From Prostheceraeus crozeri (lineage: Eukaryota; Platyhelminthes; Polycladida; Euryleptidae), in contig CAJQUW010011554.1 in NCBI GenBank assembly GCA_907163375.1, positions 124,001 to 188,000 of the forward strand: a stretch of 64,000 nucleotides of DNA, written 5' to 3'. Made by a program: the position numbers and the translations under genes. Positions 56,872 to 64,000 of the stretch are shown here, one piece after another; positions within the stretch are counted from its first letter, which is position 1, and every line of letters starts with the position of its first letter. Below the pieces are notes generated by a model that had not been told where the DNA came from, did no database searches, and saw only the letters and a list, made by a program, of their open reading frames with translations.

Positions 56872-57925
56872 CAGGCTTTTTCAGTTGATCTGGCTGATTT
56901 TTCGAGACGAGTTTTAGCATGTGTAAGAAGATGACAACGTTCCAAGGAAAGCACAGTGTATTCTATGCATTTTAAGTATGAAATTAGGCCAAGAATGCTT
57001 AAATCACAAGAATTATAGCTATCAAGAAACACATCGTTTTATTTGGGTTTTCCTTCACAAGAACAAAGTTTCCAAAATCTTGTTCAACACAAACGGTGAA
57101 TGAGTCGTCTGATCACATCAGTGTCGATCTCTCAAAGAATGACCGCTGGCTTCGTTTTCAAATCTTAGCCATCGAGGTCGGGAATCATTGAAAAGACGGT
57201 GTCGTAGATAAACCGACTAGCAGAAATGATTCGCGACAGGTCAGGTGATCTTGGTGGCCAGGTAATAGGTCCACCTCGTCCTATTCACCATCCGGAAACG
57301 TTGCGATTGAAATGATCTCTGCAATAATCACATTAATGAGCAGGAGTGCAATGGAGTTCATGCCATTGATTGCGATTTCGTGGATTCAACAATAGCGGTA
57401 TCACAATGGTTTGAAGAATCTCCAAATGTACCGGAACCGTGACCTTAAAATCGATGAGCTTGAAAAATATATCGTCGTATAAATAGATGAACTTATTGGG
57501 ATTATTAACGGAACAGTTCAAATGAAATGTTGCCCCGTCACCGAAATTGATGTTCATCACGAAGTTGCGATCTCTGCGATGTCACTCCAAAATCGTCTGA
57601 CAGAAAGCGTTGCGACTAAATCATGTGTTTTGATCTTTCGCATAGACTTGAACTTCCAAGGATGGAGGCAGTCTTCCTTCAAAATCCGATTCACTCTGGC
57701 TGGTGACGCCCGACATTGTTGTGCAACTTTGCGTTGTGATGTACTTGGTTCCCTGAAGCGGTCCTTCCAGTGTCGTACAGTTCGAGCAGGTAGCGGTTCT
57801 TTATCATTTTCTCTTGAGGTTTCTCATAATTAAAAGTGATAGAAAGTTCTACGATTGTAGAAATTTCAATGCTCGTCAAATTTTTGTACTCAATTTTTGA
57901 ATGAAACTCAAAAGACACATAAGCG
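56872..57925 (-). mobile_element. Mariner-type transposon, dead, copy 7 (right end lost)
   Basis: The left TIR (CAGGCTTTTTCAGTTGATC) starts at 56872. More decayed than the other copies. The match ends near CACATAAGCGAATT at about 57925, where Polinton-related DNA begins. Confidence 0.82.
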
Positions 57926-59075
57926 AATTGTGATTGTGAGCGATTGTGATGTAACAATTAATATTGAAAAGAAAGATTCCACAACTTCATTGATGGCTTA
58001 TGGTTTATTGCTAGAAGATGTAAAATATTCTATTGAAATTCTTAATGTAAAGATTGGTAGGATTGGTTAATAACCTGAGGACCTTTGGTCCGATCGGCTG
58101 AAGCCTCTGAACAAAGTTCTATAGGTTAATAAGATGAGGACTTTGGTCCGATCGGCTGAAGCCTCTGAACAAAGTTCTATAAGTTAAAACCCAAGACTTC
58201 GTCCATAAGTTAATTAAAATTTTCGGTAACTTAAAATTTGTTCTTAACTTAAAATTTTTTCATAACTAGAATAGATTAAAAAAATTTTTACTTAAAATGT
58301 TTTTATTAAAAATGTCGGAAGCGAAAAGTAATAAAAATAATACTAAAACTGTTGAATTAAAATTACGTAACATTGTTGACAAAAATACACCTAAAACTAT
58401 TACGATTAACAAAAAGAAATATTACATAAGTAAACCAATGATATAGAATATTAAATTACAAGAAGAAAGGAATGGTGGAATTCTTCCATTAGTTCCTCTA
58501 ATAATAGGTGGCATAGCAGCTGCAGGAAGTGTTGCAGGTGGGACAGCTGGTATTGTCCAAGCAGTAAATAAAAATAAATCAGAGAGGGCAGCATTGAAAG
58601 AACAAAAACGTCATAATTTAGAGTTGGAGAAAGTTGCTAGGGGTGAAGGAATAGTAGATAATTTTATTAGTAAATTAAATTTAATTGATGAAGGAAAACG
58701 AGTTCTCAAAACCATTCTACACAATGTTGATCATTTAATAGAAATAAAAGAAACTAAAGATGGTTCTGGAATATATCTAAGTCCTAGTATTATTAGGTAA
58801 TAACCTCAGTACTTTTGGTCCGATTCGTTGACAAACATTTGTGATAAATATATTGTTATAATGTTATGAATATAATGCTATAATGTTATAAATATGTTGT
58901 TATAAAGTTATAGATATTTTTTATCTTTAAAATGTATTCTGAAAATTCTACAAATTCCAAAAATTTAATTAAATTAAAAATCGATGGTTCAAGCTCGACC
59001 TGGATTAAGGGAATTTCAATCGAGATCGATGTCGGAGAAAGAATGTCCATTTTAGAAGTTTTCAATGCCTGTTAA
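57926..59075 (+). mobile_element. Polinton/adintovirus-like fossil 2
   Basis: AT-rich virus-like DNA with several parts. First is a short coding end (about 57955-58070). Then come coding remains at about 58300-58800 for a small protein with a glycine- and alanine-rich hydrophobic stretch (LPLVPLIIGGIAAAGSVAGG) followed by a charged helix, like the pX/membrane-active core proteins of Polintons and adintoviruses. The start of another frame follows near 58931. Intergenic stretches carry a repeated motif containing TTTGGTCCGAT (58085, 58144, 58818). Partial and broken. It cuts into mariner copy 7. It may be kin to the fossil at 30548. Confidence 0.6.
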
Positions 59076-59850
59076 GTGATTATCCCTTTCAATTAAAGCG
59101 GAGGGATTGTTGTTTGAAAGTTCACTGGGTGTAAGATGTACTTGTGCTTTTGATTTCATTCAGAAGTGATATGTCTTCTCATTTAATCTAATCTTCTAAC
59201 CTTGATTGTTGAGACAAACACAATAATGATGTACCGGTAGCTGATTTTTGGATTTTTAGACAAACCTATACCTACTGTTGGTAGAAATGAAGCTTCTTAC
59301 GTCATCACTCCCCATTAATGAGGCATAGACGTTGCTGACTTACGGAGAGTTGTGATACTTAGTGCTCAGATGCCCTTCATGACGTCCAATGACTTTCATA
59401 CGGGGACTCGACCTCACGATGTATGGATCGTAATGGAGAATCGCAAACCGTTAAGCTACAGAGACCACAATCTACTGTTGCAATTCTGAATATTTGCAAT
59501 TGACCAATCAGAAGATTAGTGTTGTAAAAATCATCTACTTGCAGTTTTGAATAATTCCTAATTTTTGTAAATGCCCTGAATAAGTCAATCAATTGGAGTT
59601 ATATTAATTGATTACAACGTGCACCACTTCACAGCTATCAGACTACTGTAATCTTCTAACTAAAGAATGTATTTGTGCTGATGTCATTAGTAACTAATTT
59701 TAAAACTGTTTTCTATGTCCTGGAATTTTTTCTTGGATATGGCGTAGGAACCATGCGAAATCTGACGTGATATTCCCCGATCAGGTAAGATAACCTTCAA
59801 CAATCAGCTGTTATAAATATGCTCGTGCCTGTTCTTTGTTGGACTCTCAA
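59076..59850. other. No gene seen; holds a tRNA-like segment
   Basis: About 775 bp without a supported frame. The tRNA-like segment at 59384-59480 is listed separately. Confidence 0.4.
59384..59480 (-). other. tRNA-like segment, possible SINE head
   Basis: On the - strand, GGTCTCTGTAGCTTAACGG holds an A box (TAGCTTAACGG). About 45 bases further, GAGGTCGAGTCCCC fits a B box with one base missing. Stem pairing is partial. Probably a tRNA-derived SINE head, not a tRNA gene. Confidence 0.4.
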
Positions 59851-59857
59851 GGGCTTT

Positions 59858-60113
59858 GTCGTCGAAGTTTGAGCAAATTCAAAGACGCGCATGTATGATA
59901 ATTGGTAATCACTTGAACCATGATAGACCAACTATTGAAGACAGAAGAATGTACTTAGGTAAAAAGTTTCTCAAGAAAGTTTTGCGCAACAATGGCTTTG
60001 GTCTGCATAAATATCTACCAAATCGCCCGAATTATCGATTCTCATCGTTTTCAGAAGAGAAGATGTTTCTTCTTTCTACATGTCGCGAGATTAATGAACA
60101 TAGATTTCTCTAG
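59858..60113 (+). mobile_element. LINE RT C-terminal remnant
   Basis: The 85-codon frame SSKFEQIQRRACMIIGNHLN, then LPNRPNYRF, ending STCREINEHRFL, matches the usual last segment of jockey/CR1-like RTs (LEKIQ.RA..IIG). The rest of the element is absent. Confidence 0.55.
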
Positions 60114-60161
60114 AAAGCTATTTTACTCTATAGTGTGATTGGGCAGCTGAAATTTTCAATG

Positions 60162-60230
60162 TACAGTCGAACCTCTGTATAGTGAACATCTGCAAAGTGA
60201 ATCGCTCCTCATAGTGAAATCCGTTGATGA
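60162..60230 (+). mobile_element. Pogo/Tigger-like terminal sequence
   Basis: TACAGTCGAACCTCTGTATA and the AGTGAA repeats that follow resemble the terminal repeat of pogo-type elements next to a TA. The other end was not found. Short and worn. Confidence 0.4.
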
Positions 60231-60299
60231 ATTTGCAATGCAGACTATCACACATTGTCCATATGCGTTGATTGTATTGATCAATTGACCATAATCAAA

Positions 60300-60625
60300 A
60301 AATACTGAATCATTTGTTCAGATTTGGGATTGCCATTGTCGATTACATATCCATTTTGTCTTCTTTTCGTTTCAGAGTGGATGTCGGCCACCTCTCAAAA
60401 GTCTGTAGTGGATATTTTTGAGTGAGTAGTTTTTTTGAGTAGCAGAGACAGTGGTTGCATCGTACGAAGCAGTTGCTGATAACTGGAAAACTGATTGAAT
60501 GTTTGATTTGGCGTGAATGGACGATAACTGAGACTCCACAGCAATCAATAGTTGATCTTTGTGAGGACATCGCAAGCTGAAAGAGTTGAAGGACATCGTG
60601 TGATTACATCCTTAAAGATAATAGT
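60300..60625 (+). promoter_or_regulatory. Upstream block of zinc-finger copy 7, diverged
   Basis: Only the inner part of the block is present (from about 60300). It has the acceptor ttttcgtttcag (60375) and the GTGAGT donor at 60422. The acceptor before the ATG has changed from TTTTAG to TTAAAG. The tRNA-like segment and repeat R are absent. Confidence 0.4.
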
Positions 60626-61260
60626 ATGTCCTTTAAATGTAGCAAGTCAATGTCAAATTTTTCAAGTGAAGTTGCCGACTAGCAGTTCGTTAACGTAAGA
60701 GAGAGGACATTTCGATGTAACTATTGCTCTAAATCATTCTTCACGAAGAGTAGTAAAGTCTTACACGAACAAAGTGTTCATGTCAGAGAAAAGTTCTATC
60801 AGTGTCAATAGTGCTCTAAATTTTTCTTCAGTAAGTGTACTAAAGTCATGCAAGAACAAGGTATTCACTTGGGAGAGAATCTGTTTCATTGTAGATAATG
60901 TCCTAAGTCTTTCTTCTATCGAACATCTCAGCTTCGTCATGAAAGAACCTGTAAACTTGGAATCCATCATGAGCATAAGATTTGTAATTCCGATAAAGAA
61001 TCTTCTAATGGCAAGAATTCTGCATCTGCTCCAGAAATGAGTAGTGACAGAAACCCACAGACTGAAGATGTTCGGAAGCTCATTGAATTAATCAATAGTG
61101 GACAAGCAAATCCAGACATGCATCAGCAATGTAAGCCCAACTAAACGAAGAAAGTCGAGGAAAAGACGGAAGTGAAGTTGAGACGCTGCACTTTGTGCTT
61201 GAAAAGGTACAATCGCCTAACAGATAGGACTCATCCAATTTTTATCAAGAACGGGTAGAT
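60626..61260 (+). pseudogene. C2H2 zinc-finger copy 7, old pseudogene
   Basis: The start codon region is kept (MSFKCSKSMSNFSSEVAD). The frame then has a TAG after GAC (60680), stops inside fingers 2 and 3 where Tyr/Cys codons stood, and a further stop in the tail. Three finger remains (the last is FYRTSQLRHERTC), the linker and most of the C4 region (CTLCLKRYNR) can be read. At 61260, just before the second CxxC, it is cut by the RTE composite. The most diverged and probably oldest copy. The EVAD start links it to gene 5 (DVAD). Confidence 0.82.
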
Positions 61261-62415
61261 GTGAAAAGGTGTCCGCCAAGGATGCATACTCTCCCCAATA
61301 CTTTTTAACCTGTACAGTGAATTTATCATTAGAGAAGCACTCTGCACAATGACACATCATGATGTTGAGTTCAACTGTGAAGTAGTTGGTAATATAAGAT
61401 TACACTGATTGCGCTGATGATACTGTCTTACGTTAGCCGTTATCATCCTTGCGAAAAATGGCCTCCCTTGTGATACGAATCCATTTCGCACGATCGTTCG
61501 CCGCCAGCCGCCAGTTCCTTGGGAGTTCGTCTCTCCATCTCTTTCTCTGTCCTCCACGGTTTCTTTTCCCTTCTCTTGGTATCCATACTGTCGTTCTATG
61601 GCTCCATCTGTTATCGGGTCGCCTGATGACATGACCAGCCCACTTCCATTTGAGATATTTCGCTTCTATCACAACGTCCTTTAATCCTGTTTGTCTCCTT
61701 ACTTCTTCGTTTCTAACCTTGTCTTTCAGAGTGACTCCAATCATCCTTCGTTCCATCGCTCGTTGTGTTGTTCTGAGTTTATTCTCTTGTGATCGTGTTA
61801 GAGACCAGTTTTGGGATCCGTATGTCAGGACAGGCAGAATGCACATATCGAACAAACGTCTTATTCTTCATCTCTATACCTCGTGATGCTAAGTAGGGCT
61901 TGAGTTTCCAAAAGGACTTCCATGCATTTTGTGTTCTTCTTACACAAAATGTGACACTGTGATTACGGCTGAAGACGAAGAAATGTCACCGAAGCGGTCC
62001 TTTGAAGCGTGGACCTTTATTAAAGAAATTATCAGAATAAACGCTTTTCAGCTTTGGCGCTACAGAAGGATATTGAAAGTCTTATACATGGACAGAGTGA
62101 CAAATAAAGAAGTAATGAGAAGGACTGGTGAGAGAAAAAAATGGAGTGATGAGTTGACTCAAAGAAAGTTACGCTTTGCTGGCCGCGTGTTGAGGGAATC
62201 TAAGGAAGACTGATGCAGCTGATTCTAGGAGGAATGTTAGAACGGCACAGAGGAAGACAAAGAAGAACGTGGGGTACTGATCTCAATGAATGGACCAATG
62301 ACAAAAGTTTAGGAGAACCAAAGAGAAAAGCTGAAGATCGAGTCAATTGGAGGCAAATGGTTGCCAACTTCCGGATCGGAGAAGGCACCTAATGATGATG
62401 ATGATGATGAAGTGA
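61261..62415 (+). mobile_element. RTE composite, reduced second copy
   Basis: It starts at the GVRQGCILSPILFN block and contains the same nested - strand RTE (61433-61855, a 140-codon open frame). It then passes, with about 330 bp missing compared with the first copy, to AWTFIKEIIRINAFQLWRY and the (ATG)n tail at about 62390. The shared nesting proves duplication of the composite, not two insertions. Confidence 0.75.
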
Positions 62416-62788
62416 AAATTTCCCAAATGTCAAATTTCGAAAAAAATTATCTCATTTCAAGGCTTGAGAAAAGCGTGATTCAATGGTGACAATCTTAATT
62501 GTATATGTTGGGTTTTGTCAGCAGGTGTCGGTGAGTTATGTGATCATCGGGTTCATCAATGGCTTATCGAACTTGTATCTGGAATTCAACACGGAAATTT
62601 CAATTGAAGAAAGATTTCTTATTTTTTGTGCAATTATTTTTGGAAGTTTCTTTATATGAGCTCGAGTCTCATAGCTACAACACGACATACAAGGTAGATT
62701 CTCACCATAGATGGACATCTAATGAGAGGTGGCTTGAATATCAAGCATTCGCTAATAATGAAGTTTAATGCTAACGAAGTTTATGTTA
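62416..62788. repeat. Duplicated flank of the RTE composite, second copy
   Basis: Matches 50596-50969. A (TAG)n microsatellite follows at 62809-62828. The stretch 62829-63243 shows no gene. Confidence 0.6.
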
Positions 62789-63243
62789 TCAGCGGATGAC
62801 AGTAAGGTAGTAGTAGTAGTAGTAGTGTTTATTTCATTTTTGTGAATATAAATCAAACATTTCATGGATACAGTATTTTCGTCATGATGAAGAACATGTG
62901 CAAAAAATATAAAGTCAGTCAGCGTTCTTGTAACGTATCATAAAAGGCACGGAGGAGTTGTAACGCACCGAAGTTCTTGAAAAGTCAGCGTAATACTGAG
63001 AAGTACGAGGAAGTTTCTCTGTGATGAGTTAATGCAGGATATGGCTCCGGTCACTAACTATGTGATCAAAAAGACGAGCGCTCAAAGTAGTTAGACAAAT
63101 CGATCACGTGAGCTTCAAGAACTGCATATGTAGCTGTAGCTTGTGCACAAAGGAAATGATGCAAGCTGAGGAAGGGTGCATAGAGACGAGAAACAAGGAG
63201 TCCAATGACATCGATGGTTGGGAAATATCAATGTAGCACGCTC

Positions 63244-63489
63244 TCATCCCTTTTCTGTTGAGGAAGGAGAGCACAATCCATGCATGTGTTTCATCAAGCT
63301 TTGTGAACGCCTCTCCATGCGTGAAGTGAGAGACGTTGCATCTGCATGACCTGTGATCTGCTTTGCGTCAAAATCAATTGCCACGATTTGATCACTTGCA
63401 ACGGATGATGTTGGACGGAGGAGAATCTTGAGCTTTGAAGTGTCAGAAGCCAGCATCAGAGGAGACCAGAGAAGACGGCGATGACACAA
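63244..63489 (-). other. Block B piece with conserved - strand frame, diverged copy
   Basis: The 81-codon frame shares SVASDQI, HADATSLTSRMERRSQSL and the end RRLLWSPLML with 22463 and 51900. It is the most different copy, yet still open, and has one extra codon. The + frame at 63491-63691 that follows is unrecognised and without a second copy. Confidence 0.35.
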
Positions 63490-63859
63490 TATGAAGGAAG
63501 ATGAGGAGCTCCTGTCTCTGGACCCTCAAATATCGCAATGCCGACAGAATGAAGAAAACGCATCCATCCCAGCGTCAATCGATGCTACCTTTGTGTCCGA
63601 CTCTCAAACCTGGGGAAGAAGAGAGCATAGCCGAAGAGTAAGAATGAGTAGATTTGTCTCATTCCGTGATGTCAGCCGAAATGTTGTTTGACACTTTGAA
63701 GATGCTTGCGAAATATGACTGTGTTTGCATGATGCAAAATGACCAGAAGTCATTCCATGTCAAAAATTATGGGTGTGGACTTGGTACTTTTATCTAAATC
63801 AGAGGAAATATTGAAAATCCCATTTTCACCGAAAAATTGAATCTGCGTCTTATGGGATC

Positions 63860-64000
63860 CACATGTGTTTTCTTTCATCCTGTCTGAAAAGAAGAGGAAC
63901 CGCACCGGGTAGAAATGGTGAGATGTACTGATTTGCAGTAGCCATGGTGATGTCCGTTGTCGCCCTCTTTTTGTCTGTCGGACTACAAAGCGGCGATGTG
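63860..64000. repeat. Repeat R, partial, at window end
   Basis: Starts inside the repeat (CACATGTGTTTTCTTTCATC) and runs off the window. TACAAAG at 63983. A further zinc-finger unit may follow outside. Confidence 0.6.

Overview
The window is eukaryotic and looks like an arthropod genome. It has no bacterial-style gene packing. It is AT-rich overall and filled with animal transposon families: mariner, hAT, BEL/Pao, gypsy-like, RTE and CR1/jockey-like LINEs, an endonuclease-RT-RNase H LINE, tRNA-derived SINEs and Polinton remains. I cannot name the species.

The host content is one expanding family of C2H2 zinc-finger genes, all on the + strand. Four copies are open from end to end: 489-1679 (9 fingers), 15419-16495 (8), 26153-27256 (8) and 36568-37932 (11). 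Three are broken: 8296-9296, 55606-56446 and 60626-61260. One orphan last finger lies at 47079-47282. Each open protein has a short Ser/Lys-rich N-terminus, a run of 28-residue fingers, a last finger of C2HC type, a charged linker and a conserved C-terminal CxxC-x25-CxxC motif that I do not recognise. Just before the ATG sits a candidate 187-bp intron with GTGAGT and TTTTAG ends, so the start codon would open the last exon.

The genes are parts of a repeated unit. A typical unit holds repeat R, an upstream block with a tRNA-like segment, the zinc-finger exon, a 3' flank, a dead mariner on the - strand with terminal inverted repeats, flank F with LTR-element scraps, and pieces of one LINE (LINE-A). 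The mariner copies share the same lost catalytic residues, so they were copied with the unit and did not jump. Units were later hit by BEL/Pao, hAT, CR1-like and RTE insertions and by Polinton-related DNA. A second duplicated block (block B, about 3.3 kb at 21585-24928 and 50970-54361, partial at 6721-7680 and 63290-63490) carries remnants of a nuclease-like transposon protein.

Layout: 1-7680 unit 1 with hAT and BEL; 7681-14180 unit 2 (pseudogene) with BEL and LINE-A; 14181-25400 unit 3, LINE-A and block B; 25401-35910 unit 4, a Polinton fossil, an extra mariner and LINE-A with a SINE; 35911-41350 unit 5 and two head-to-head LINE reverse transcriptases; 41351-50969 LINE-A, gypsy-like remains, an orphan finger and a nested RTE; 50970-59075 block B, unit 6 and a second Polinton fossil; 59076-64000 small remnants, unit 7 (pseudogene), a second nested RTE and partial repeats.

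The part most likely to be undescribed is the zinc-finger family itself: a DNA-binding array whose finger number and contact residues change quickly between copies, joined to an unrecognised C4 tail.
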